A stretch of DNA of 64,000 bases. Source: Actinocrispum wychmicini. Its GTDB lineage: Bacteria; Actinomycetota; Actinomycetes; Mycobacteriales; Pseudonocardiaceae. The stretch is taken from positions 995,546 through 1,059,545 of the forward strand of contig NZ_SLWS01000001.1 of the NCBI RefSeq assembly GCF_004345645.1, written 5' to 3'. The translations under genes were made by a program, and so were the position numbers. How positions within the stretch are numbered: position 1 is the stretch's first letter; each line of letters opens with the position of its first letter. Shown here in pieces: positions 23,666 to 33,310 of this stretch. Under the pieces are notes generated by a model. That model was not told where the DNA came from, did not search any database, and was given only the letters and a program-made list of their open reading frames with translations.

Positions 23666-26308
23666 TCAGGTGACCGTCCCGGTCAGGTCCAGGTCCGGGT
23701 AGGCCCCGGGCTGCCCGGGAGGTGTCCCGTGCAGGTGGAGCTGCCTGGCCGGACCGGGTTCGTGACCGGCGGCGGTCGGGATGGCGACGTCAGTACTCAC
23801 CGAGCCGGGCGGGATGTCCACGAACAGGGCCAGCCCGGTCTGCGACAGTGGCCGGGACGGCAACGGATCCTCGCCCGAGTTGAGCAGTAACCACTGCGGG
23901 TCGACGTCCGTGGTGGTCAGCTCCGGCCCGGTGGCCGGCGCGACCGGCGTCACGATCCAGTCGACGTCGGCGTCGACGTCAGTGGACAGCCCCACGTGCC
24001 AGGCCAGTTTTCCGCCTCGGGAAGTCTCGGCGTTCGCCGGACTGACGGTGATCGCGGGTGGCGGGTCGTCGTTGTCGACCCGGACCACGCCGATGAACGA
24101 GCCGACGACCACGCCGCGGGTGGCCTTCGCGAGCGCGACCAGCGGATAGCTCGTGTTCCACCGGGTGTCGCCGACGACCGTCGCGGGCAGGTCGATGGTG
24201 TGCTGCCCGGGAGCGACCGTGATGTCGTGCTCGGTGAACACCCGTACGGTCTTGTCGCCCAGGTAGACCTTGAGGGTTCCGCCGCCGTCACCGGTGACCG
24301 TGACCGGGATCTGGTACGTCCGCTCGCCGGAGTCGCCTTCCAGCACCGCCAGCACCCCGAGGTCGACCCTGGTCAGCGAAGCCGGCCGCGTGACCGGCAG
24401 ACCGGGGTACCAGCCGTACGCGTCGACCAGCCAGGCCTCACCGCTGCCGGTCAGCGGCGTGAGTTCCAGTGACGCCACCTGGCCGAGGAACGGTGACACG
24501 GGCACACGGACTTCCTGCGCCCAGTACCCCGTCGTGTTGTTCGTCGCGGCCAGGCCGTCGATCGTCACCGCGCCCAAGTTCGTGCGTCTGCCGAAGTTGT
24601 CGGTGACGGCAACGGCGAACCGGGTACCGGCGCTGTTCACCGGCACGATGACCCGCATTGCCAGCGCTCGCGCGCCGAACAGCCACACGGGCCGGCTCGG
24701 CCGGACCACCGCGGGCGTGCCCGGCGCGGACCACTTCACGTCCACCGCGTCCCGGCCGGACTCGGTCGTGGCCGCGGTGAAGGGCAGGAAGTTCGGGGAC
24801 TTGAACCTGAGGTCGGCGCCAAGACACGCGTCAGAGGGCGCGACCTGGGCACACAACCGGCCGCTTCCGGTGACCTTGGTGGAGTCGTCCGGCACGACGA
24901 CCGGAATCCGCCCGGCGCCAAGCGCGTGGCTGAGGACCCGCGCCGGACCTGCGGAAGGTGCGCGAACGCCGGAGCCGTCAAGCAACGGAAGCACGCGGTC
25001 GTCACGGGCGAGCAGCAGCCGTGCGGCCGCAGCGGTGTACGTGGCGCCCACGGCTCGTTGCTGGGAGTCCGTCAGGCGGGTGGGCGTGCCCGGCGAGCAC
25101 AGCGGGTCCGGGTTGGGGTCGAACGAATGGAAGTCGTCGACCGACGGAGCGACGGCCACACCCGGCGTCCACTCACTGTTGAAGAAGTTGTGGTTCGCGC
25201 CGTTGACGTACAGCACGCTGTGCAGGGCCGTGCCGCGGCTCACCCCACGCGCCGCGTCCGCGTACTGCTGGCCCTGGAGGTCGGAAACGTCGCCGTCACA
25301 GGCCGGCAGGAGGGTGACCGAAGGCACGTCCGGCTCGGGGTCCTGGCCGAACGCCGTCGGCGCGATCAGCACGTCACCCCGGATCGTCCAGCGGACCGGG
25401 CTGGTGTCGCCCGGCGGCCGGAAGAGGCTGTCCATGGCCGCCCGGTTGACGCCCTCGCCGCCCCGGGAGTGCCCGACCAGCAACACGTTCGACATGTCGG
25501 CGACCGGTGCCTGCCGGACCGCGGCGGGCGCCGACGCGCGGCCCGCCTCTGCCCAGTCCGCCCAGTGCGCGAGATGCTGCCGGACCAGGGACGATCGGGC
25601 CTGCGCGCCGCCGTCGAAGGCGTTGAAGTCCAACGCGTTGACGCCGTCTGCGGAGATGGACACCGTCACGTATCCCTGTGACGCCAGGAGTTCTTGGGTC
25701 TGCAGGTAGCCGCGGTAGCTGGGGATCATCGCTGTGCCGGCCGGGCACGGCCAGTCGAAGACGGTCACGTTCGGGTTGGCGGGGTTGTAGCAGTACAGGT
25801 GCCGGCCGTGCAGGAACAGGACAAGCGGTCGCGGACCGGGCGCGTTCTTCGGCGCGACGACCACGCCCTGCATCTCGATGGGCCCGCCGAGATCCGGCAG
25901 GGTGATCGGATCGAGGGCGTACTCACCCGTGACGGTCTGGTACGGCCCCGGCGTTCCAGGGTCGACGGCGTTGACGGGGAGCGGCGACGGCAGCGGCCCG
26001 GTCGACTGTTTCTGTAACGACTGTTTCGGCGGGGCGTCCAGGCGTCTGCCCCCTGCCCAGACCTCCAGGGTGCCCGGCTCGACGGCGTGGCCGACCGGCA
26101 GGGTGAACGTCCGGTGGTCCTTGGCCGGTCGCGGCCAGCCCAGGAACTGCCCGGTACTGCGGAACTCGATCGCGGCGTCGCCGAACGGCACCGGCTCCGG
26201 CGCCGTCCACACCAGTTGGCCACCGGCCGCCGGTGGCCCGGCGCTGGCGGTCGCCGCCGTGCCCAGGGTGAGTGCCGCAGCCAGCATGGTGATCAGGATC
26301 TTGCGCAT
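23666..26308 (-). CDS. Large secreted alpha/beta-hydrolase-like protein
   Basis: An 880-residue exported protein. The signal peptide is residues 1-23 (MRKILITMLAAALTLGTAATASA). An alpha/beta-hydrolase core spans about residues 130-440: the strand PLVLFLHGRHLYCYNP and the nucleophile elbow LLVGHSRGGEGVNRAA with Ser281. A conserved-looking NGANHNFFNSEW segment probably supplies the catalytic His. Beyond residue 450 are beta-sandwich-like regions, so it is modular. This resembles cutinase- or PET-hydrolase-like secreted enzymes of actinobacteria, but no substrate can be assigned. It interrupts the menaquinone genes on the opposite strand. Confidence 0.7.
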   Translation of the reverse strand: MRKILITMLAAALTLGTAATASAGPPAAGGQLVWTAPEPVPFGDAAIEFRSTGQFLGWPRPAKDHRTFTLPVGHAVEPGTLEVWAGGRRLDAPPKQSLQKQSTGPLPSPLPVNAVDPGTPGPYQTVTGEYALDPITLPDLGGPIEMQGVVVAPKNAPGPRPLVLFLHGRHLYCYNPANPNVTVFDWPCPAGTAMIPSYRGYLQTQELLASQGYVTVSISADGVNALDFNAFDGGAQARSSLVRQHLAHWADWAEAGRASAPAAVRQAPVADMSNVLLVGHSRGGEGVNRAAMDSLFRPPGDTSPVRWTIRGDVLIAPTAFGQDPEPDVPSVTLLPACDGDVSDLQGQQYADAARGVSRGTALHSVLYVNGANHNFFNSEWTPGVAVAPSVDDFHSFDPNPDPLCSPGTPTRLTDSQQRAVGATYTAAAARLLLARDDRVLPLLDGSGVRAPSAGPARVLSHALGAGRIPVVVPDDSTKVTGSGRLCAQVAPSDACLGADLRFKSPNFLPFTAATTESGRDAVDVKWSAPGTPAVVRPSRPVWLFGARALAMRVIVPVNSAGTRFAVAVTDNFGRRTNLGAVTIDGLAATNNTTGYWAQEVRVPVSPFLGQVASLELTPLTGSGEAWLVDAYGWYPGLPVTRPASLTRVDLGVLAVLEGDSGERTYQIPVTVTGDGGGTLKVYLGDKTVRVFTEHDITVAPGQHTIDLPATVVGDTRWNTSYPLVALAKATRGVVVGSFIGVVRVDNDDPPPAITVSPANAETSRGGKLAWHVGLSTDVDADVDWIVTPVAPATGPELTTTDVDPQWLLLNSGEDPLPSRPLSQTGLALFVDIPPGSVSTDVAIPTAAGHEPGPARQLHLHGTPPGQPGAYPDLDLTGTVT

Positions 26309-26439
26309 CCGATGCCCCCAAGCCCAGGGTCGCGTGACCTTCCACGGATACCGGGTTTCCGGCCTCGGCCGCGAGTGGCCTGCCCAGTGGACTGCCCGGC
26401 CGGGGCGCCGTGTCGCGCCTCACAGGACAGGCACAAAGC

Positions 26440-26445
26440 TAGAAT
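26440..26445 (+). promoter_or_regulatory. Putative -10 element of menJ
   Basis: TAGAAT fits TANNNT. Transcription would begin near 26452, just ahead of the Rex-like operator at 26459-26476 and the AAGGAG ribosome-binding site. Confidence 0.5.
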
Positions 26446-26458
26446 CGGCGTTCAGACT

Positions 26459-26476
26459 TAGTGAAAGCCTTCACAA
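26459..26476 (+). promoter_or_regulatory. Rex-type operator in front of menJ
   Basis: TAGTGAA-AGCC-TTCACAA matches the Rex consensus TTGTGAA-N4-TTCACAA at 13 of 14 fixed positions. It lies between the putative transcription start and the start codon and overlaps the AAGGAG ribosome-binding site (26475-26480), so bound Rex could block elongation as well as initiation. Rex releases DNA when NADH rises relative to NAD+. Confidence 0.75.
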
Positions 26477-26484
26477 GGAGCCGC

Positions 26485-27774
26485 ATGAGTACCCGACGAC
26501 GACCAGGTGACGACGCCGAGGTCATCGTCGTCGGCGCCGGCCCGGCCGGCTCCACCGCCGCGGCCTACCTGGCCCGGTCCGGGGTGGACGTGCTGCTCCT
26601 GGAGAAGAGCCAGTTCCCGCGCGAGAAGGTGTGCGGCGACGGCCTGACCCCGCGGGGCGTGAAGCAGCTGATCGACCTGGGCGTCGACACCAGCGAGGAA
26701 GCCGGCTGGGTGCACAACGACGCCCTGCGGATCATCACCGGCGACCTGGTCCTGCACCTGCCCTGGCCCGAGCTGTCCACGATGCCGCCGTACGGCGTCG
26801 CCCGAACCCGCCAGGACTTCGACGAGCTGCTGGCCAAGATCGCCGAACGCGACGGCGCCCGCCTCCAGCAGAACACCACGGTCATGGGCGCGGTCACGTC
26901 AGCGACCGGCCGGGTGGTCGGCGTGCGCGCCAAAGTCGGCCCGGACAAGACCGAGGTCACCTACAAAGCACCGCTGGTGCTCGCGTGCGACGGCGTCTCC
27001 GCGCGCCTGGCGCTGTCGGTCGGGATCGAGAAGCACGAGAACCGGCCGATGGGTGTCGCCGTCCGCCAGTACTACGCCTCGCCCCGCCACAAGGACGACT
27101 TCATCGAAGGCCACCTGGAGCTGTGGGACCGCAGCGACCCGGCGAACCCCCGGCTGCTGCCCGGCTACGGCTGGGTCTTCCCGCTCGGCGACGGCACGGT
27201 GAACGTCGGACTGGGGATGCTGTCCACATCGTCCGCCTTCCGTAACACGGACTACCGCGCGCTGCTGCGCCAGTGGCTGGACGGAACCCCGGAGGACTGG
27301 GGTTTCCGCGAGGAGAACGCGGTGGGCAAGATCGGCGGCGCGGGCCTGCCGATGGGCTTCAACCGAACCCCCCACTACCAGGACGGCATGCTCCTGCTGG
27401 GCGACGCGGGCGGCATGGTCAGCCCCTTCAACGGCGAAGGCATCGCGGCGGCGATGGAGTCGGCCAAGATAGCCGCCGAGTGCGTCCTGCAAGCCCTGGC
27501 CCGAAAAGAAGGGCCCTCCCGCGAGCGAGCCCTGCAGGCCTACCCACAGGCAATGAAAGATCTTTACGGTGGCTACTACCGTCTCGGCAATATTTTCGCG
27601 AAGATCATCGGAAAACCGAAAATAATGCGGATGGCGACCAAGTACGGCTTGCGCGTGAACGCCCTGATCCCACTGGTCTTCAAAGGCCTGTCCGGCTGCT
27701 TCGACCCGAAGGACGGCGACGTGGTCGACCGGATGATCTCGGTGGCCAGCCGGATCGCCCCCTCCCTGCGCTGA
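26485..27774 (+). CDS. menJ: Menaquinone-side-chain reductase (geranylgeranyl reductase family)
   Basis: A 429-residue FAD enzyme. The dinucleotide-binding motif VIVVGAGPAGSTAAAYL is at the N-terminus; VLLLEKSQFPREKVCGDGLTPR is the typical geranylgeranyl-reductase continuation, and GDAGGMVSPFNGEGIAAAM is the second FAD motif. Mycobacterial MenJ (Rv0561c) saturates one isoprene unit of menaquinone, and the position beside menG and near a polyprenyl synthase supports the same role. ATG 26485 is chosen for the AAGGAG six bases upstream; GTG 26461 lies inside the Rex-like site. Confidence 0.88.
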   Translation: MSTRRRPGDDAEVIVVGAGPAGSTAAAYLARSGVDVLLLEKSQFPREKVCGDGLTPRGVKQLIDLGVDTSEEAGWVHNDALRIITGDLVLHLPWPELSTMPPYGVARTRQDFDELLAKIAERDGARLQQNTTVMGAVTSATGRVVGVRAKVGPDKTEVTYKAPLVLACDGVSARLALSVGIEKHENRPMGVAVRQYYASPRHKDDFIEGHLELWDRSDPANPRLLPGYGWVFPLGDGTVNVGLGMLSTSSAFRNTDYRALLRQWLDGTPEDWGFREENAVGKIGGAGLPMGFNRTPHYQDGMLLLGDAGGMVSPFNGEGIAAAMESAKIAAECVLQALARKEGPSRERALQAYPQAMKDLYGGYYRLGNIFAKIIGKPKIMRMATKYGLRVNALIPLVFKGLSGCFDPKDGDVVDRMISVASRIAPSLR

Positions 27775-28029
27775 CCACGGTCGGCTGGCTAAACGCGGTC
27801 GGCTTGGTCGCGCCGGTCATTTACGCCCCAGAGCACGCCCGACATCGCCCCGGGCACGGCGGGCCCTAGCCCCAAGCGAAGATGTCGGTCGCGTGGGCTG
27901 GGGTGGAAATGATCGGCTTGAGGCGGCCAAGCCCGCCCGAGCGGAGCGAGGGCAATCCAATACAGCACTTGGACATGGTGGGGGTCACAGCGGCGGGGTT
28001 GTCGGCGTGGTCCTAGACTCACCGGTGTC
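27775..28029. other. Intergenic region between menJ and the nuo promoter
   Basis: About 255 bases without a credible gene. Short open frames here lack ribosome-binding sites and family features. The segment GGCGGGCCCTAGCCCC is locally G/C-symmetric, but no clear terminator hairpin with T tract is seen. The regulatory part of the gap begins at 28030. Confidence 0.5.
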
Positions 28030-28047
28030 CTGTGAATCGCTTCACAA
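28030..28047 (+). promoter_or_regulatory. Rex-type operator A upstream of nuoA
   Basis: CTGTGAA-TCGC-TTCACAA matches the Rex consensus at 13 of 14 fixed positions. Its centre is 32 bp, about three helical turns, from operator B, so two Rex dimers could bind the same DNA face. Confidence 0.8.
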
Positions 28048-28057
28048 GGTCATGGGA

Positions 28058-28063
28058 TAGCTT
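28058..28063 (+). promoter_or_regulatory. Possible -10 element of the nuo operon
   Basis: TAGCTT fits TANNNT and falls between the two Rex-like operators, touching operator B. If used, both operators would block polymerase. No good -35 is seen, so another start point is possible. Confidence 0.35.
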
Positions 28064-28079
28064 GTGAAGACTTTCACAA
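28062..28079 (+). promoter_or_regulatory. Rex-type operator B upstream of nuoA (perfect)
   Basis: TTGTGAA-GACT-TTCACAA matches the Rex consensus at all 14 fixed positions. In Streptomyces, Rex is known to act on nuo and cyd promoters, so the match and the location agree. Confidence 0.88.
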
Positions 28080-28138
28080 GCGTGGCGACGAGCGTTCTCG
28101 CTGGCTGGGGCGGTCAAAACGCCAACCGGACGGGTGTC

Positions 28139-28182
28139 TGGTTAGGGCTGCCTAACCACAAGGGGTGTGAGGAAGACCCCTT
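28139..28182 (+). promoter_or_regulatory. Two adjacent hairpins in the nuoA leader
   Basis: TGGTTAGG/CCTAACCA (28139-28146 and 28151-28158, 4-base loop) and AAGGGGT/ACCCCTT (28160-28166 and 28176-28182, 9-base loop) are perfect stems side by side in the transcribed leader, about 50 bases before nuoA. They could stabilise the 5' end, act as an attenuator, or bind a protein. Confidence 0.45.
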
Positions 28183-28230
28183 AGGGTGCCGAGCGAGGCG
28201 ATCGAGGCGCGGGAAAGGACGGCGACGTCA

Positions 28231-28629
28231 ATGGGCGGCGTGCTGGCACAGGGTGGTGGAACCGAGCTCGGCTCGTACCTGCCGTTTGTGTTCCTGTTCT
28301 TGCTCGGGATCGGGTTCGCCGGGGTGTCCGCGGCGATGGGGTCGCTGCTCGGGCCCAAGCGGTACAACCGGGCCAAACTGGACGCCTACGAGTGCGGCAT
28401 CGAGCCGTCGCCGCAGCCGGTTGTCGGCGGCGGCCGGGTTCCGGTCGCGTACTACCTGACCGCGATGCTGTTCATCCTGTTCGACATCGAAATGGTCTTC
28501 CTCTACCCCTTCGCGGTGACCGCGAAGGTGCTGGGCGCGTTCGGCTTGGTGGAGATCGTGCTGTTCATCGCGACCGTCGGTTTCGCCTACGCATACGTGT
28601 GGCGGCGGGGCGGACTGGACTGGAACTAG
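28231..28629 (+). CDS. nuoA: NADH-quinone oxidoreductase subunit A
   Basis: A 132-residue subunit of the complex I membrane arm with three helices. The conserved [11 protein letters not shown] segment (quinone-site loop) follows helix 1, and [15 protein letters not shown] carries the acidic helix-2 residues. ATG 28231 is chosen with AAAGGA upstream; GTG 28186 would add 15 poor residues. It is first in the 14-gene nuo operon and carries the long leader with two Rex-like sites and two hairpins. NuoA, H, J and K form the quinone-proximal part of the proton path. Confidence 0.94.
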   Translation: MGGVLAQGGGTELGSYLPFVFLFLLGIGFAGVSAAMGSLLGPKRYNRAKLDAYECGIEPSPQPVVGGGRVPVAYYLTAMLFILFDIEMVFLYPFAVTAKVLGAFGLVEIVLFIATVGFAYAYVWRRGGLDWN

Positions 28630-28642
28630 AGGGGGCTTGAAG

Positions 28643-29206
28643 GTGGGAATCGAAGAGAAGCTCCTGCCCAACGGCGTCATGCTGGCCGGCTTGGAGAAGC
28701 TGGTCAACTGGGCGCGGAAGAACTCCGTCTGGCCGGCCACGTTCGGTCTCGCGTGCTGCGCGATCGAGATGATGACCGTCGGCGGCGCGCGGTACGACTA
28801 CGCGCGGTTCGGCATGGAGCGCTTCAGCGCCAGCCCACGGCAGGCCGACCTGATGATCGTGGCCGGCCGGGTGACCAACAAGATGGCCCCGGTGCTGCGC
28901 CAGATCTACGACCAGATGCCCGAGCCCAAGTGGGTCATCGCGATGGGTGTCTGCGCCTCGTCGGGTGGCATGTTCAACAACTACGCCGTCGTGCAGGGGG
29001 TCGACCACGTCGTCCCGGTGGACATCTACCTGCCCGGCTGCCCGCCGCGCCCGGAGATGCTCCTGGACGCGATCCTCAAGCTGCACGCGCGGATAATGGA
29101 GGAGCCACTCGGCCCGCGGCGCGCGGCGAAGCTTCTCGAAGAGGGCTTCCAGAAGACCGAGCTGATTCCGTCATCCCAGCGGTACGCGCCGAAGAAGAAG
29201 GGCTGA
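28643..29206 (+). CDS. nuoB: NADH-quinone oxidoreductase subunit B
   Basis: A 187-residue cytoplasmic-arm subunit holding the last iron-sulfur cluster, N2, which hands electrons to menaquinone. The N2 ligands are all present: the tandem cysteines of [11 protein letters not shown], the cysteine of [11 protein letters not shown] and that of [15 protein letters not shown] 28643 gives the usual N-terminus ([14 protein letters not shown]); an upstream TTG at 28637 is possible but less likely. A G-rich ribosome-binding site (AGAGGGGG) precedes it, 13 bases after nuoA. Confidence 0.95.
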   Translation: MGIEEKLLPNGVMLAGLEKLVNWARKNSVWPATFGLACCAIEMMTVGGARYDYARFGMERFSASPRQADLMIVAGRVTNKMAPVLRQIYDQMPEPKWVIAMGVCASSGGMFNNYAVVQGVDHVVPVDIYLPGCPPRPEMLLDAILKLHARIMEEPLGPRRAAKLLEEGFQKTELIPSSQRYAPKKKG

Positions 29207-29210
29207 TCGG

Positions 29211-29942
29211 GTGACAACACCTGGCGACGAGCAGTCCAGCGCCGGTGACGGCCTGGAAGCCCCCGACACCACGCCGAAACCCGGTGTGGTCGCCGGGAAG
29301 TCCCGGCACGGCATGTTCGGCGTCACCGACAGCGGTGACACCTCCGGCTTCGGCGGCCTGCGGCTGCCGGCCTACACCCCGGCCCCGGCGGAACGTCCCT
29401 ACGGCGGCTGGTTCGACGAGGTCACCGACGAGCTGATGGCCGCGTTCTCCCACCGCGGCATCCCGGCCGAGGCGATCCTGCAGACCACGGTGGACCGCGG
29501 CGAGATCACCTACTACGTCGACCGCCAGCACCTGGTGCGGATCTGCACCGCGCTGCGGGACGAGGCCGGGCTGCGGTTCGAGCTGTGCAGCTCGGTGTCC
29601 GGTGTGGACTATGGCGTGGACGTGCCGCAGCGGCTGCACTCCGTCTACCACCTGACGTCGATGACGTTCCGGCGGCGCATCCGCCTTGAGGTGTGTGTGG
29701 ACGTCGAGGACGCGCACGTGCCGAGCGTGGTCGACGTCTACCCGACCGCCGACTGGCAGGAGCGGGAGACGTACGACATGTACGGGATCGTCTACGACGG
29801 ACATCCCGCGCTGACCCGGATCCTCATGCCGGACGACTGGGACGGCTTCCCCCAGCGCAAGGACTACCCGCTCGGCGGCATTCCCGTGGAGTACAAGGGC
29901 GCGGAGATCCCCCCGCCCGACCAGCGGAGGTCTTACTCGTGA
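29211..29942 (+). CDS. nuoC: NADH-quinone oxidoreductase subunit C
   Basis: A 243-residue 30-kDa subunit of the peripheral arm. The first 60 or so residues are a hydrophilic actinobacterial extension. The conserved family signature is [22 protein letters not shown], followed by [16 protein letters not shown]. NuoC is separate from NuoD here, unlike the fused NuoCD of enterobacteria. The gene starts 4 bases after nuoB and overlaps nuoD (GTGA). Confidence 0.95.
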   Translation: MTTPGDEQSSAGDGLEAPDTTPKPGVVAGKSRHGMFGVTDSGDTSGFGGLRLPAYTPAPAERPYGGWFDEVTDELMAAFSHRGIPAEAILQTTVDRGEITYYVDRQHLVRICTALRDEAGLRFELCSSVSGVDYGVDVPQRLHSVYHLTSMTFRRRIRLEVCVDVEDAHVPSVVDVYPTADWQERETYDMYGIVYDGHPALTRILMPDDWDGFPQRKDYPLGGIPVEYKGAEIPPPDQRRSYS

Positions 29943-31258
29943 CCACAACCGACCCGTACGACGCCGACGTACGCGACACCACCGAGGGCCCGATCTACAA
30001 CGTCGCCGGCGGCGACTGGGACGAGGTCCTCGAAGACGCCACGCACGACGAGCGCATGGTGATCAACCTCGGCCCGCAGCATCCGTCCACGCACGGCGTG
30101 CTGCGGATCGTGGTCGAGTTGGAGGGCGAGACGGTCACCCAGACCCGGGTGGTGATCGGCTACCTGCACACCGGGATCGAGAAGAACGTCGAGTACCGGA
30201 CGTGGACGCAGGGCGTCACCTTCATGACCAGGACGGACTACCTGGCGCCGCTGTCGCACGAGGCCGCCTACTGCATGGCCGTGGAGAAGCTGCTGGGGGT
30301 GCAGGCGCCGCGCCGGGCCCAGTTGATCCGCCAGCTCCTGCTGGAGATCAACCGGATCAGCTCGCACTTCGTGTACCTGGCCACCGGTGGCATGGAGCTG
30401 GGCTCCACCACCGCCGCCGCGCTCGGGTTCCGCGAGCGTGAGGTGATCCTGGACGTGCTGGAGTACATCACCGGCCTGCGGATGAACCACGCGTTCATCC
30501 GGCCCGGCGGGGTCGCGCAGGACCTGCCGCCGGACTGGAAGGACCGGCTGACCGCCTTCGTCAAGACGATGACGGAGCGGATCCGGATGTACCACAAGCT
30601 GTTCACCGGCCAGCCGGTGTGGCGCAACCGGCTCAAGGGCGTCGGGTACCTGCCGCTGGACGGCGCGTTGCAGCTCGGCGTCACCGGTCCGGTGCTGCGG
30701 TCCGCCGGCCTGGCGTGGGATCTGCGCAAGGTCGAGCCGTACCTGGCGTACGACGAGGTCGACTTCGAGGTGCCGACCTCGACCGAGGCCGACTGCTGGG
30801 CCCGCTACCTCCTGCGGATGGAGGAGATGGACCAGTCGCTCAAGATCATCAAGCAGACCATGAAGCTGCTCGAGCCCGGCCCGGTGATGGTGGAGGACAA
30901 GAAGATCGCGTGGCCGGCGCAGCTGACCATCGGTCCGGACGGGATGGGCAACTCGCTCGAGCACGTCCGCAAGATCATGGGCCAGTCCATGGAGTCCCTG
31001 ATCCATCACTTCAAGCTGGTCACCGAGGGCTTCCACGTGCCGGCCGGCCAGGTGTACCTGCCGATCGAGTCGCCGCGCGGCGAGCTCGGCTACCACGTGG
31101 TGTCCGACGGCGGCACCAGGCCGTTGCGCGTGCACGCCCGCGAACCAAGCTTCATCAACCTGCAGTCCACGCCCGCCATGACCGAAGGCGGGCTGATCGC
31201 GGACCTGATCGCCGCGATCGCTTCCATCGATCCGGTCATGGGTGGTGTGGACCGTTGA
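29939..31258 (+). CDS. nuoD: NADH-quinone oxidoreductase subunit D
   Basis: The 439-residue 49-kDa subunit, related to the large subunit of NiFe hydrogenases but without metal ligands. It forms the quinone pocket with NuoB. Key features are [14 protein letters not shown] with the quinone-contacting His, [15 protein letters not shown], and the terminal [11 protein letters not shown]. The N-terminal 40 residues are a variable hydrophilic extension. It begins within the nuoC stop and its TGA overlaps the TTG proposed for nuoE. Confidence 0.96.
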   Translation: MTTTDPYDADVRDTTEGPIYNVAGGDWDEVLEDATHDERMVINLGPQHPSTHGVLRIVVELEGETVTQTRVVIGYLHTGIEKNVEYRTWTQGVTFMTRTDYLAPLSHEAAYCMAVEKLLGVQAPRRAQLIRQLLLEINRISSHFVYLATGGMELGSTTAAALGFREREVILDVLEYITGLRMNHAFIRPGGVAQDLPPDWKDRLTAFVKTMTERIRMYHKLFTGQPVWRNRLKGVGYLPLDGALQLGVTGPVLRSAGLAWDLRKVEPYLAYDEVDFEVPTSTEADCWARYLLRMEEMDQSLKIIKQTMKLLEPGPVMVEDKKIAWPAQLTIGPDGMGNSLEHVRKIMGQSMESLIHHFKLVTEGFHVPAGQVYLPIESPRGELGYHVVSDGGTRPLRVHAREPSFINLQSTPAMTEGGLIADLIAAIASIDPVMGGVDR

Positions 31259-32013
31259 CCCAGCACATCGAAGCCGAACAGATCGAGTCCCCGGTGACCG
31301 AGGACCTGACTGTGTTCGACGGCATCGTCGACAGGGCGCAGGCGATCGTCGCCCGCTACCCGCAGTCCCGCTCGGCGCTGCTGCCCATGCTGCACCTGGT
31401 CCAGTCCGTGCAGGGGTACGTCAGCCAGGCGGGCATCATGTTCTGTTCGCGGCAGCTGAAGCTGAGCGCGGCCGAGGTCAGCGCGGTCGTGACGTTCTAC
31501 ACGATGTACAAGCGCAAGCCATGCGGCGAGCACTTGGTCTCCGTGTGCACGAACACGCTGTGCGCGGCGCTCGGTGGCGACGCGATCTACAAGACGCTGC
31601 GTGAGCACCTCAGCGAAGACGGGAAACCGTTGGGGCATGAGGAGACCGTGGGCACGCCGGGCGAGCCGGGCTCGATCACCGTCGAGCACGCCGAATGCCT
31701 GGCCGCCTGCGACCTCGGCCCGGTCCTGCAGGTCAACTACGAGTTCTACGACAACCAGACGCCCGAGACGGCGGTCGAACTGGTGGACGCCCTGCGGCGC
31801 GGCGAGCGGCCGGCGCCGACCCGGGGCGCGCCGCTGACCGACTTCAAGGACGTGTCGCTGCAGCTCGCCGGGTTCTTCGAGCGTCCATCCGATGTGGACG
31901 GTCCGTCCGCCGCGACGGAGACGCTGCGGGGCGCCCAACTGGCGCAGGAGCGGGGCTGGACCGCGCCGTCGATGCCGGCCAAGGTCGAGTTCCCCGAGCT
32001 GGACAAGAAGTGA
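31255..32013 (+). CDS. nuoE: NADH-quinone oxidoreductase subunit E
   Basis: A 252-residue thioredoxin-fold subunit that holds the N1a [2Fe-2S] cluster. The four ligands appear as CTNTLC and CLAACDLGP, separated by about 40 residues. It is longer than the usual 160-220 residues because of a C-terminal hydrophilic tail (about 195-252), often seen in actinobacteria. The start is read as TTG 31255, overlapping the nuoD stop (TTGA); GTG 31291 is the alternative. Start confidence is modest, family assignment is firm. Confidence 0.93.
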   Translation: MTQHIEAEQIESPVTEDLTVFDGIVDRAQAIVARYPQSRSALLPMLHLVQSVQGYVSQAGIMFCSRQLKLSAAEVSAVVTFYTMYKRKPCGEHLVSVCTNTLCAALGGDAIYKTLREHLSEDGKPLGHEETVGTPGEPGSITVEHAECLAACDLGPVLQVNYEFYDNQTPETAVELVDALRRGERPAPTRGAPLTDFKDVSLQLAGFFERPSDVDGPSAATETLRGAQLAQERGWTAPSMPAKVEFPELDKK

Positions 32014-32020
32014 GGCTGGG

Positions 32021-33306
<1,286 letters not shown>

Positions 33307-33310
<4 letters not shown>

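Noticed and set aside
26461..26484. GTG 26461 as the menJ start
   Set aside because: It lies inside the Rex-like operator, and ATG 26485 has a good AAGGAG at correct spacing.
27789..28022. Minus-strand 77-residue frame in the menJ-nuo gap
   Set aside because: No ribosome-binding site, no family features and overlap with the promoter region; treated as non-coding.
28139..28158. TTAGG/CCTAA dyad as an iron box (IdeR/DtxR)
   Set aside because: The iron box has nine bases between TTAGG and CCTAA; here there are four. A simple hairpin explains it better.
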